A DNA stretch of 9,834 nucleotides. Source: JBAYVY01 sp041674345. Its GTDB lineage: Bacteria; Planctomycetota; Phycisphaerae; Phycisphaerales; Zrk34. The stretch is from contig JBAYVY010000115.1 in NCBI GenBank assembly GCA_041674345.1, forward strand, positions 1 through 9,834, written 5' to 3'. The notes beneath the pieces are model-generated. The model had not been told where the DNA came from and made no database searches. It saw only the letters and a list, made by a program, of their open reading frames with translations. This document shows, piece by piece, positions 1-6,966 of this stretch. How positions within the stretch are numbered: position 1 is the first letter of the stretch; every line of letters begins with the position of its first letter. The translations under genes and the position numbers were made by a program.

Positions 1-1
1 C

Positions 2-625
2 ATCGAAGTGTTCGATCACGATTTCCCGACGGCGGCCGGCGGCGTGGTCTTCCCGCACGGCATCTATGATGTGGGGCGCAACTGCGCCCACATCAACCTG
101 GGGACCAGCCACGAGACCAGCCGGTTCGCCTGCGACAGCATCGAGCGGTGGTGGCGACGACAGGGACAAGCGCGGTATCCGCAGGCGACGAAGCTGTTGC
201 TGTTGTGCGATGGCGGGGGCAGCAACAGCGCCCGCCGATATGTGTTCAAAGAAGAACTGCAAAAGTTGGCGGATCGGCTGGGGCTGGAAATTCGAGTGGC
301 CCACTACCCGCCGTATTGCTCGAAGTACAACCCGATCGAACACCGACTGTTCCCGCATGTGACGCGGGCCTGCCAAGGGGTGGTGTTCGACACGGTGCAG
401 ACCGTCCGGCGGCTGATGGAGAAGACCCGGACCCGCACCGGGCTGGGAGTGACGGTGGACATCATGGACAAGGTGTACGAGACCGGCCGCAAGTGCGTCA
501 AGGACTTCAAGCAGACAATGAGGATCGTCTTCGACGACTTGCTGCCCCAATGGAACTACCGGGCCGTTCCTGTGCTGCGGACAAGGTGGCTGAAGAACTT
601 TTCGCAGACAACGGCATCGCAGTAA
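2..625 (+). CDS. ISAzo13-family (Rhodopirellula-type DDE) transposase, C-terminal part, cut by window edge
   Basis: The frame is open from the first complete codon, so the N-terminus lies left of the window; the GTG at 8 is internal. The visible ~207 residues carry the hallmarks of the ISAzo13/'Rhodopirellula transposase' DDE family: HDFP near the left edge, GIYDVGRN, NLGTSHETSRF, then LLLLCDGGGSN with the second catalytic Asp, and YCSKYNPIEHRLFPHV with the third acidic residue (Glu of NPIEHRLF). The first catalytic Asp should lie off-window. The C-terminus, with WNYRAVP shortly before the stop, looks intact. The enzyme would cut and join the ends of its own insertion sequence. The element's right end should fall in 626-741, before the convergent SGNH gene, but I see no convincing terminal inverted repeat without the left end to compare. 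Family assignment is confident; whether the full gene is functional cannot be judged here. Confidence 0.9.
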   Translation: MEVFDHDFPTAAGGVVFPHGIYDVGRNCAHINLGTSHETSRFACDSIERWWRRQGQARYPQATKLLLLCDGGGSNSARRYVFKEELQKLADRLGLEIRVAHYPPYCSKYNPIEHRLFPHVTRACQGVVFDTVQTVRRLMEKTRTRTGLGVTVDIMDKVYETGRKCVKDFKQTMRIVFDDLLPQWNYRAVPVLRTRWLKNFSQTTASQ

Positions 626-741
626 GGCACCGCCATCGTCAGAAAACCGATGTCCTTCAAGTCGTTTCTGTGGACCGGTCGGTCTGCCTGCTTGTCCTTA
701 TCGAGGCCAAGGGTGACAAACACGTCGATGGTGGGAAGCCC

Positions 742-1902
742 TTATTGCGATTCGCGCCCGACCAAGAGTTGGCGCAGGACCGGCTCGATGGCGTCGGCGA
801 TTCGTGCGAAGCCCAGGTCATTGGGATGCGTGCCGTCCACGGTGGCATCGCGATCATCGCCGAGCAGGTGATCCCCCGTGAGAGTATGAAGAAGATGAAG
901 GTTGGCCGGTGGATCGCCATGCAGCCGTTGTTGGGCGACATGCCAGCAGGCGTTACGCGATGCGCGGGACGTTTTCTGGTTCTGCGCCAAATGCTGGTTT
1001 TGGTAAACGATATTTTCGACGAAAAGGATCGGCGTGGAGGGATGAGCCGAAAGAAGCGTGCGGATGAGGTATTCCAAACGTTGGACGTTTATCGCCTGTT
1101 GGATGGCCGGATCGATGTTGGGCAGACAGTCGATGACAAACACCGCCGGGTCTAGTTCCGCCAACAGATCGGCCACTTCCTGTTCGGCGCGGGCGGAGCC
1201 GGAAAAGCCGAGGTTGATGATGTCGCGGTTAAGCCGGCGTCCGAGCATCGCCGGGTAAGCCATGCCCGGACGGGAGGCGCATCCGCCCTGAACGATCGAC
1301 GAGCCGTAGATGCAGACGGGTTTGTCCAGGCGCGTCGGCGCAGGCATGATCTTCGCTTCCGGGGGCAAGCCGATTTCGACTTTGTGTACGCCGTTGTAGA
1401 GCGGAAAGTAAAGTTGGTACTGGCGGAGTTGAGGCGTAAGCGTCGTGATGAGCGAACACTGTGAAACGGGAAACCGCGGTTGCCGTCCCACCCCCAGCCA
1501 TCGCCACCGTTGCTGTTCATCCAGAACGTAAAGATCAACGCCGCTGCATCCTGTCGCGGGCATATGGTCCATGGCCAGACTCTCAAAACGCAACGTCCAG
1601 CGAGCATTGATTTGCTCGGCATCGGTCAGAAAGCGAACGGACAGACCCGTCGAATGGCGACACAGATCCCACACGGCGGCGGGCACTTTGCCTTCCGCCC
1701 GTGCCGGCAGACGATCCAACGGGTGTTGGGTATCCGTCCAACCAAGTCCTTCGATGTGCAATGCCGTCACGTCGTACCAGGCCACTCCGTCGGTGACCTG
1801 TGGAGCGAGCATATGGCTGTCATATCGTGTGATGTCTGACATGGTGGTTTGTATCGGTGGTTGGACTATCGCCGCATGAGTACTTCGCCAGGGTTTTTTC
1901 AC
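742..1902 (-). CDS. SGNH/GDSL-type hydrolase (carbohydrate-esterase-like) with N-terminal GxDLY domain
   Basis: Two-domain SGNH esterase. The N-terminal part (about 40-190 in 386-residue numbering) is the beta-sandwich that precedes many SGNH hydrolases and carries its signature in SGVDLYVLD (about 120-128). The C-terminal part has the SGNH blocks: YGSSIVQGG with Ser202 as likely nucleophile, NLGFSGSAR supplying the block II Gly, DCLPN with Asn262, and VDGTHPNDLGF with Asp356 and His359 completing the triad. Relatives are deacetylases or esterases acting on decorated polysaccharides; the substrate here is unknown. The chosen start is a GTG only 2 nt after the GH2 stop, suggesting translational coupling, but it has no good Shine-Dalgarno. 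The ATG at 1842 (residue 21) is a real alternative because family similarity begins only around residue 25-40. No signal peptide is evident from either start, so it may be cytoplasmic or use another export route. It is probably the last gene of the minus-strand block. Confidence 0.88.
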   Translation of the reverse strand: MKKPWRSTHAAIVQPPIQTTMSDITRYDSHMLAPQVTDGVAWYDVTALHIEGLGWTDTQHPLDRLPARAEGKVPAAVWDLCRHSTGLSVRFLTDAEQINARWTLRFESLAMDHMPATGCSGVDLYVLDEQQRWRWLGVGRQPRFPVSQCSLITTLTPQLRQYQLYFPLYNGVHKVEIGLPPEAKIMPAPTRLDKPVCIYGSSIVQGGCASRPGMAYPAMLGRRLNRDIINLGFSGSARAEQEVADLLAELDPAVFVIDCLPNIDPAIQQAINVQRLEYLIRTLLSAHPSTPILFVENIVYQNQHLAQNQKTSRASRNACWHVAQQRLHGDPPANLHLLHTLTGDHLLGDDRDATVDGTHPNDLGFARIADAIEPVLRQLLVGRESQ

Positions 1903-1904
1903 CG

Positions 1905-4900
1905 TTACTTTTTCGCATTATCTTCGATGCCCAGGGTAATGCCCAGAAGCACCAGTTGTGTTTCCGCGAGATTGCCCACCACGTCAATCGACGCCATCGG
2001 TTTTTGCGGATGGGGATTGTCCCACGGCATCATATAGATCCCGATCGGGGCATACTTCTCATTGCGCCCGCTCCAGGCGACTTGAGCGCCGGCAATGGCC
2101 CGAGGATTCCACCAGTCGCTGATCTCCCGGCCCTGACGCACGGGGATTTCGACCCGCGTACCATCGGCATAGACGATCTGGTAACGTGCCACCAGCGTCA
2201 TATCCTTGGGGCTGGCCCAGCAACCGGTGTGCAAGAACCACAGGCGATCTGCCCTGGCCCCACCGACCGAAATGCCGCGGGCCTCGGCTGGGGCGGCGGG
2301 GTCGTGCGGCCCGCCGCGCAGCGTAATCACCGACTTGCCGGAGTTGGCCTTGGCATCAATCAGGCGGAAGGGTACGCCGTTGAATTTCGTTTCGGTGGGG
2401 AAGGCCTGGGTCGGCACCGCCATGCCGCCCGCCATTCCGGTGTGGTTGATCAGGAAGTAACGCATGTCATTGTCGCCCTGATCCGTCCAACCTCCGACGC
2501 CGTCGCCGGCCTTGTCGTCAACAAAGCCGCGGTTCGCATGCGCCGCCAGATTGAGTTCGGTGAACCGATACTGTTTGCCGGCGACGAAGCGGAAACCGGC
2601 CCCCAGGTTGCGGGCCAGACAACTGACGATGCGATTGACCCGCTCGGTTTCGACAGCATGGGCCGCCTCCCAGGCGAGCTGGTCGATCAGTATCACACCC
2701 TTGCCCAGCGGCACCGCCACCAGCAGAGCCGGTTCAGTCAATGTCACGGCGGCACCTTCAGACGGTGGGATGATCGCCGGCCCGCCCAGAGACGCGGTGG
2801 CCTTCCCGTTGCGCAACCAGGCGAAGTCGGATGTTCCAAGCCCGTTGATCAGATGATGGTCCGACCGGCGCGCGGCACTCATGTCGTCAGCCGCGAGTGG
2901 AGCGAAGCCCGGCGTCCACGGCAGCAGAGCGGCTACTCCGGGCAGCGTCTGGGCATTCAGTCCGCGCAACCACAACGTACCACCGGCCTCGACTTCGGCC
3001 CGCAGCTTGGCCAAAGTGTTCGCATCCGGGGCAGCGGCGGCATCCAACAGTACCGGGCCTGTTCCGCTCCATCCGTCCGTGGTCCGCACTGCACAATCGG
3101 ACAAGACAGCGCGGACCCCCTTGGTGACGCCGGGCGCGAGGCGCAGCGCGGGTGCCGGATCGGTCGGCTTGGCCGCCAGGGCGGTCAGCACCGAATTGAC
3201 CAGAATCTGTCGAGCCGCCGGTTCAATATCGATCCGATCGCACAGCAGGTATTGGCAGACCGTCACCCACCCCTTGCCGTGGCGTATCTCCACCAAGGGG
3301 GACCAGTGCATTCCGTAGCGCCCACCGGAGGCCGCGGACGAAGCGGCGGGACCGGCGGACGGACGGATGAGGGTGCGGGTGACCACCAGATGATCCGGCC
3401 GCCACCAGCGCAACTGGCCGTCTGACAGTCCGGCCAGGGCGGGCTGCTCAGCATCGTGACGCCAACTCATCGAGGCGGCGTGCTTGGGATCAATTTCCGG
3501 CATACCGGGGATGAACGGCTCCAGCGTCTGCTGGTGCAGGATCAGCACCTGTCCGCCGGCTTCGGCGAAGCGGGCGGCGGCGGGCAGATCGGCCTTGGTC
3601 ATGGCTCCTTCGCCGACGATCAGCAATCGCTTGCCGACCAGGGCGGCATCATCGCAGGCCCCCGGCGTCACTTTCAGCCCCAACGCGGCCAATGCTTTGG
3701 CGGTCGGACCCTCGGCGGCATCGACCAGCGCCACCTTCGTCGCGTCGGCGCCCTCCAGCCCGACGCGCGGACAGATCCACAGCGGTTCCTCATGACGGGT
3801 GATCTCGACCCGGCCGTTCCAGCGGTCATAGCAAAGACGCACCACCAGGGTGGCGGGAGTGATCGCATCGACGCGCGGCGGATGCAGAGTGACTGCGAAT
3901 ATCTTGTTAGTGCCCGGATCAACCCGGGCGGGGATGTGATCCTCGCTCCACAAGGTCCGTCCGCCGGCCAGGATGCCGACCTGAAGATGCATACTGCTCC
4001 AGGAATCCCCGCTGTCATTGGCGACGAAGATGCGCCGCTCGCACGGTTCGCCGCCGAAGGCGTTGGGGTGCAGATCAAGGGGTCGCGCCAACAGCGGTGG
4101 AATGATATCCAGCCCCAGTCCGGTCCAGGGATTGACGCAGGCAACACCGGCGGCGCGGTAGCGGTCGGAACTGATTTTGACCATATGCAACCAGGGATTA
4201 TCCTCTCGCGGCCGCGGCAACAGCGCCCCCCGACCATCCCACCCCTGCCAGCGCCATTTACCGGCGTCAAAGACTTCGTCCCCCATGTACGACGAGTAAC
4301 TTTCCATGTCGGCATCATTCGGGCAGTAATACTCCCCGATCATCAGCGGGCGATCCCACGTGAAGGCGGCACGCCAGCAGCGGCTGACGCCGTCTTTCTT
4401 CAGCCAGTCCAGATCGTTGGGAATGATCCAACTGGCATTGGGATAAATATCGCGCGGCGTGCCGGTGTCCACCGCGTCACCTTCGGGATAGTGGACGCTG
4501 ATGGCGTCCAGGCGACCCTCCCAGGTGATCTCCGCGTCTCCTTGCAGCAGACGGGTCGGATCGTTGGCGCGCACCGCCTTGCACAGCGCGTCCGCCACGG
4601 CCATCCGTTCGGGGGTGACGCTGTTCCACATGATTTCATTGGCCATGCTCCACATCACCACCGAGGGGTGGTTGCGGTAGCGGCGTACCAGCCGCGCCAT
4701 CGTCTCCTTTGTCGCCGGCAGCCAGATCGCTGCTTGTGCGATCGGCCAACTCTTGTCATCGCCATGATACCAACTCCAGAATTCGGGAATCGTCATCATG
4801 CCGACGCGATCGGCCTGTTCAATGACGTACTCGTTGATGAAGTTGAGGTGCAGGCGGATGCAGTTGAAATGAGTGGTTTCAGCTCGCATCTGGCGATAGA

Positions 4901-5954
4901 CCGTCTGACGGTCGGTACCGGGCGCGGTCAGCCAGGAATTGCGCAGCAGCACCTGACGCCGACCGTTGAGCACGAAATCGCGGCCGCGCGCCGTGAATTC
5001 CCGGAATCCGAATGACGTGGCCATGCGATCCACTGTCACCGCGCCCTGACGCAACACCGCTTCGGCGGTGTAGAGGATCGGGGTGGTCGGGGTCCACTGG
5101 TGCGGGGCGATCCACGCCTTCGACAACACCACACGGCGCGTCTCACCGGCGGCCAGAGTCAGTGCAGGGGCCTCCAGGGCGCAAGCCGGCCGGCCATCGG
5201 GGCCTCGCACGTTCACCATCGGGATCAACGTCTGTTTTGCCGCGCCGTCGTTGACCAGGGTCAGTTCAACCTCGATCTGTTTCTTCGCCACCGAAGTACG
5301 CACCCACACATCCTCCATGCGCGCTTCGGGAACCAGTTCCAGACGAACACCACCCCAGATGCCGGGCATGACCGCCGGGAGCGGCGCGATGAAGGTCTTG
5401 TGGACCGGGTCCCATAGTCCGGCCCGGCCGGTCGCGCCGATGGCCAACTGGTTCGTCCCCGATTTCAGCGCGGCGGTCACATCGTAAGTATTGGGCGCAA
5501 CGCCGAGGATCGAAGTGCCCACCTCCATGCCATTCACACGCACCGCGCTGCGCCATGCCACGCCGTCGCAATGCAACAGGGCGCGTTGACCCGCGGGCAC
5601 GCCGCCGGGCAAATCGAAAGTGCGGCGGAACCACGCGGCCTGCTTCTCCGCCTTGATCGGCCCCTTGCCGTCGGCGGCGATCACCTTCTCAGGGGTGGGA
5701 TGGGTGTAGAGACCCACATCGCCGTCGATCAGATCGCAGTCGCGCGACGGCACCGTCAGCGACTTCCATCCCGCCTCCGGGGCCGGCCAGGGCAGATCAA
5801 GCGTCGTACTCACTCCCTCCCATGTCCCCGCCAAGTCCAACATCGCACGCGGCCCATCAATGACCGGAGCGGAATCGGCGCGACAGTCCGCCGCGGACAC
5901 CAGCAAGACAAAAAACAGCACCATATGCGCAGGAGTAAAATCCGTGAAAAACAT
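1905..5954 (-). CDS. Secreted glycoside hydrolase family 2 protein with long C-terminal extension
   Basis: A 1349-residue GH2 enzyme of the beta-galactosidase/beta-glucuronidase/beta-mannosidase type. The start at 5954 is chosen over the upstream ATG at 6005 because AAAGGA lies 9 nt before it and it opens directly into a signal peptide (hydrophobic core MVLFFVLLVSAA, probable cleavage after about residue 26). About 45-205 is the jelly-roll sugar-binding domain (WFRRTFDLP, CDGVAWRSAVRVNG), 215-320 an Ig-like domain, and 325-630 the TIM barrel. The barrel holds the likely acid/base Glu440 in WSMANEI and nucleophile Glu541 in MIGEYY. Beyond it come two segments resembling glutamine-amidotransferase-like/trimerisation folds (about 740-910 and 940-1120; LLIVGEG...EAGGQVLIL and EAGGTLWLRG) and a final beta-rich domain (about 1185-1345; FRLIDAK, YADGTRVEIPV). 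GH2 enzymes usually have about 600-1050 residues, so the tail is large. It would hydrolyse glycosidic bonds outside the cytoplasm; the exact sugar cannot be told. It follows the pseudopilin by 60 nt and precedes the SGNH gene by 2 nt. Confidence 0.92.
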   Translation of the reverse strand: MFFTDFTPAHMVLFFVLLVSAADCRADSAPVIDGPRAMLDLAGTWEGVSTTLDLPWPAPEAGWKSLTVPSRDCDLIDGDVGLYTHPTPEKVIAADGKGPIKAEKQAAWFRRTFDLPGGVPAGQRALLHCDGVAWRSAVRVNGMEVGTSILGVAPNTYDVTAALKSGTNQLAIGATGRAGLWDPVHKTFIAPLPAVMPGIWGGVRLELVPEARMEDVWVRTSVAKKQIEVELTLVNDGAAKQTLIPMVNVRGPDGRPACALEAPALTLAAGETRRVVLSKAWIAPHQWTPTTPILYTAEAVLRQGAVTVDRMATSFGFREFTARGRDFVLNGRRQVLLRNSWLTAPGTDRQTVYRQMRAETTHFNCIRLHLNFINEYVIEQADRVGMMTIPEFWSWYHGDDKSWPIAQAAIWLPATKETMARLVRRYRNHPSVVMWSMANEIMWNSVTPERMAVADALCKAVRANDPTRLLQGDAEITWEGRLDAISVHYPEGDAVDTGTPRDIYPNASWIIPNDLDWLKKDGVSRCWRAAFTWDRPLMIGEYYCPNDADMESYSSYMGDEVFDAGKWRWQGWDGRGALLPRPREDNPWLHMVKISSDRYRAAGVACVNPWTGLGLDIIPPLLARPLDLHPNAFGGEPCERRIFVANDSGDSWSSMHLQVGILAGGRTLWSEDHIPARVDPGTNKIFAVTLHPPRVDAITPATLVVRLCYDRWNGRVEITRHEEPLWICPRVGLEGADATKVALVDAAEGPTAKALAALGLKVTPGACDDAALVGKRLLIVGEGAMTKADLPAAARFAEAGGQVLILHQQTLEPFIPGMPEIDPKHAASMSWRHDAEQPALAGLSDGQLRWWRPDHLVVTRTLIRPSAGPAASSAASGGRYGMHWSPLVEIRHGKGWVTVCQYLLCDRIDIEPAARQILVNSVLTALAAKPTDPAPALRLAPGVTKGVRAVLSDCAVRTTDGWSGTGPVLLDAAAAPDANTLAKLRAEVEAGGTLWLRGLNAQTLPGVAALLPWTPGFAPLAADDMSAARRSDHHLINGLGTSDFAWLRNGKATASLGGPAIIPPSEGAAVTLTEPALLVAVPLGKGVILIDQLAWEAAHAVETERVNRIVSCLARNLGAGFRFVAGKQYRFTELNLAAHANRGFVDDKAGDGVGGWTDQGDNDMRYFLINHTGMAGGMAVPTQAFPTETKFNGVPFRLIDAKANSGKSVITLRGGPHDPAAPAEARGISVGGARADRLWFLHTGCWASPKDMTLVARYQIVYADGTRVEIPVRQGREISDWWNPRAIAGAQVAWSGRNEKYAPIGIYMMPWDNPHPQKPMASIDVVGNLAETQLVLLGITLGIEDNAKK

Positions 5955-5963
5955 ACCACTCAA

Positions 5964-5969
5964 TCCTTT
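5964..5969 (-). promoter_or_regulatory. Ribosome binding site that fixes the GH2 start
   Basis: Minus-strand AAAGGA with a 9-nt spacer to the ATG at 5954. The longer open frame to 6005 lacks such a site, and its extra 17 residues would precede the signal peptide, so this site decides the start. Confidence 0.7.
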
Positions 5970-6014
5970 CTGTTGCGTAACCCCACCGACTCCGACCCAC
6001 AGCACGGGAATGAC

Positions 6015-6794
6015 TCAATCGCCCAGCGTGCGGGTCCAGATGCCTCGTGGGACGGCGATGTTGCCGGTGCCGCTGGTGTCCTGCGGTTCGTGGCGTTCGA
6101 CGTGCGTGTCCAGCAATAGATAGTTCAGCGACAGGCCGTGCATCTGCTGGGTGTAGGTGTTGCTGTCCATCTGCTGCTGGGGCGTGTCGGTTACAGAGCA
6201 CGATTCGCTTCCTTGGTTGTTGCTAGGCGAGCCGCGTTCAAGAACCCAGAGTGTCTGGCTGGGGGAAGGCACACGGGTGATGTTCAGGCGGAAATTCGTG
6301 CCGTCGAGAATCTGGGATGCATAGACGAGGTCGGCGGCACCCATCCTCGAATTCCGGCACAGCGAATACGAACGTTTCCCGGAGCCCCAAGGCGGTAGAG
6401 GTTCCAGGTCGCCCGGACAGATCACCGCCTTGATCGACCGGTGAAGAAGTCCTTGTTTTTCCGCATCGGTCAAGGGAACACCCAGATAATCGCTCAGCAG
6501 ACTATCCCATGAGATGCGGATGCCGGTAGGGGATGACGGTGTGCCTTCACGGTATGTGCCATATGGCAGGATGTTATCGCTGTCCCCCAGATAGACGGTG
6601 GTGGCCAGGCCGATCTGTCGCTGATTGGACGCACAACTGATGGCCTTGGCCTCAAGTCGCGCCTTGTTCAACGCCGGCAGCAAAATCGCGATCAACAGCG
6701 CGATGATGCTGACCACCACCAAAAGTTCGACAAGCGTGAACCCCCGGTATCCCCGAAGTTCCCGGCGGGGGCAATTAATTGCCCCCGCCGTCAT
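6015..6794 (-). CDS. Pseudopilin with type IV prepilin N-terminal cleavage/methylation motif
   Basis: The N-terminus has the class III/type II-secretion prepilin signature: a basic leader, then G|FTLVELL with cleavage between Gly18 and Phe19 (numbering from the ATG at 6794), Glu at mature position 5, and a long hydrophobic helix (VVVSIIALLIAILLPAL) followed by NKARLEAKAISC. The C-terminus has HGLSLNYLLLDTHVE, a diverged version of the H-X9-DG motif common in planctomycete pseudopilins, with DTH in place of DGH. The product would be inserted in the inner membrane and processed by a prepilin peptidase; such proteins are very numerous in planctomycetes and their individual roles are mostly unknown. 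The start is uncertain: ATGs at 6827, 6812 and 6794 are all in frame, none has a Shine-Dalgarno, and the first two lie in a short-repeat tract. The 28-bp palindrome encodes part of the leader. It ends 60 nt before the GH2 start and is probably co-transcribed with it. Confidence 0.85.
   Translation of the reverse strand: MTAGAINCPRRELRGYRGFTLVELLVVVSIIALLIAILLPALNKARLEAKAISCASNQRQIGLATTVYLGDSDNILPYGTYREGTPSSPTGIRISWDSLLSDYLGVPLTDAEKQGLLHRSIKAVICPGDLEPLPPWGSGKRSYSLCRNSRMGAADLVYASQILDGTNFRLNITRVPSPSQTLWVLERGSPSNNQGSESCSVTDTPQQQMDSNTYTQQMHGLSLNYLLLDTHVERHEPQDTSGTGNIAVPRGIWTRTLGD
6763..6790. repeat. Perfect 28-bp palindrome
   Basis: The left half CGGCGGGGGCAATT is followed directly by its exact reverse complement, centred between 6776 and 6777. 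The same bases encode the leader-peptide region (TAGAINCPRR) of the pseudopilin. In RNA it could form a 14-bp stem, or a 10-bp GC-rich stem with an AU-rich loop, just after the start codon. No terminator-like U tract follows on the minus strand. Confidence 0.9.
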
Positions 6795-6836
6795 TCGACA
6801 TTCATTCGTCATTCGTGGATTCGTCATTCGTCATTC
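6790..6836. repeat. Short direct repeats of about 7 nt (gtcattc)
   Basis: Imperfect tandem copies of gtcattc/cattcgt. CATTCG occurs at 6792, 6803, 6810 and 6825, with degenerate copies at 6819 and 6832. Read on the minus strand it gives the repeated ATGACGAATG text that supplies the MTN..MTN.. extension of the pseudopilin frame; read on the plus strand it gives SFVIR-type residues. I recall similar low-complexity tracts from other environmental bacterial genomes. It is probably non-coding. Confidence 0.75.
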
Positions 6837-6842
6837 CACGCC

Positions 6843-6905
6843 GGTATGTTTCCGCCGCTTGCGGCTTCGCGCCCCCGGCCCCCGGAAACATACCGCAAGC
6901 GGCGG
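6843..6905. repeat. Interlocked inverted repeats (order A-B-A'-B')
   Basis: Two perfect inverted repeats interlock. A is GGTATGTTTCCG (6843-6854) with its complement at 6883-6894. B is CCGCCGCTTGCGG (6852-6864) with its complement at 6893-6905. Both arms come from one 20-nt unit, TATGTTTCCGCCGCTTGCGG, which is complete at 6845-6864 on the plus strand and appears circularly permuted on the minus strand in the right arm. The two stems cannot both form fully as nested hairpins; they are alternatives or a pseudoknot-like fold. This lies in the non-coding gap between the PEP-CTERM and pseudopilin genes. Confidence 0.85.
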
Positions 6906-6916
6906 AATTCGGTCAA
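6887..6916 (-). promoter_or_regulatory. Possible promoter for the pseudopilin-GH2-SGNH genes
   Basis: On the minus strand TTGACC (6911-6916) is followed after 18 nt by TATGTT (6887-6892). These match the sigma70 -35 and -10 consensus at 5 and 4 of 6 positions. The -35 overlaps the T tract of the terminator of the preceding gene and the -10 lies inside the interlocked repeat. Position is suitable, about 90 nt before the pseudopilin start, but the match is modest and could be chance. Confidence 0.3.
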
Positions 6917-6947
6917 AACGCCGCGGAACCGTTAAGCGCCGCGGCGT
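6914..6947 (-). terminator. Probable intrinsic terminator after the PEP-CTERM gene
   Basis: On the minus strand ACGCCGCGG (6939-6947) pairs perfectly with CCGCGGCGT (6918-6926), a 9-bp GC-rich stem with a 12-nt loop, followed by a short T run (TTTT ending at 6915). It begins about 20 nt after the PEP-CTERM stop. The T run is short, so termination may be partial, allowing some read-through into the pseudopilin gene. Confidence 0.6.
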
Positions 6948-6966
6948 GAGGAGGAGCGATGGAAAA

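Noticed and set aside
626..741. Terminator or insertion-sequence end between the convergent transposase and SGNH genes
   Set aside because: Only a small palindrome (GACCGGTC near 673-680) and a weak 4-bp stem are visible, with no T tract; the left IS end is outside the window, so no terminal repeat can be matched.
1010..1027. TTTTCGACGAAAA palindrome as a second LacI operator
   Set aside because: It lies deep inside the SGNH coding region, has an odd-length centre unlike the CG-centred site at 9173-9192, and has no promoter near it.
148..1155. 335-codon plus-strand frame running from the transposase into the SGNH gene
   Set aside because: It overlaps two genes with clear family motifs in other frames, and its translation has no recognisable motif.
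1857..5015. Two long plus-strand open frames (about 520 codons each) antisense to the GH2 gene
   Set aside because: They use the frame whose codons lie exactly opposite the GH2 codons. Antisense stops there would need TTA, CTA or TCA codons in GH2, which are rare at this GC content. The translations are Arg/Gly/Pro/His-rich without domain motifs.
5990..6005. Upstream ATG at 6005 as GH2 start
   Set aside because: It adds 17 residues before the signal peptide and lacks a ribosome site; the ATG at 5954 has AAAGGA at 9 nt.
6790..6905. CRISPR array
   Set aside because: The repeat units are 7 nt tandem copies or inverted arms, not regularly spaced 24-40-nt direct repeats with unique spacers, and no cas genes are present.
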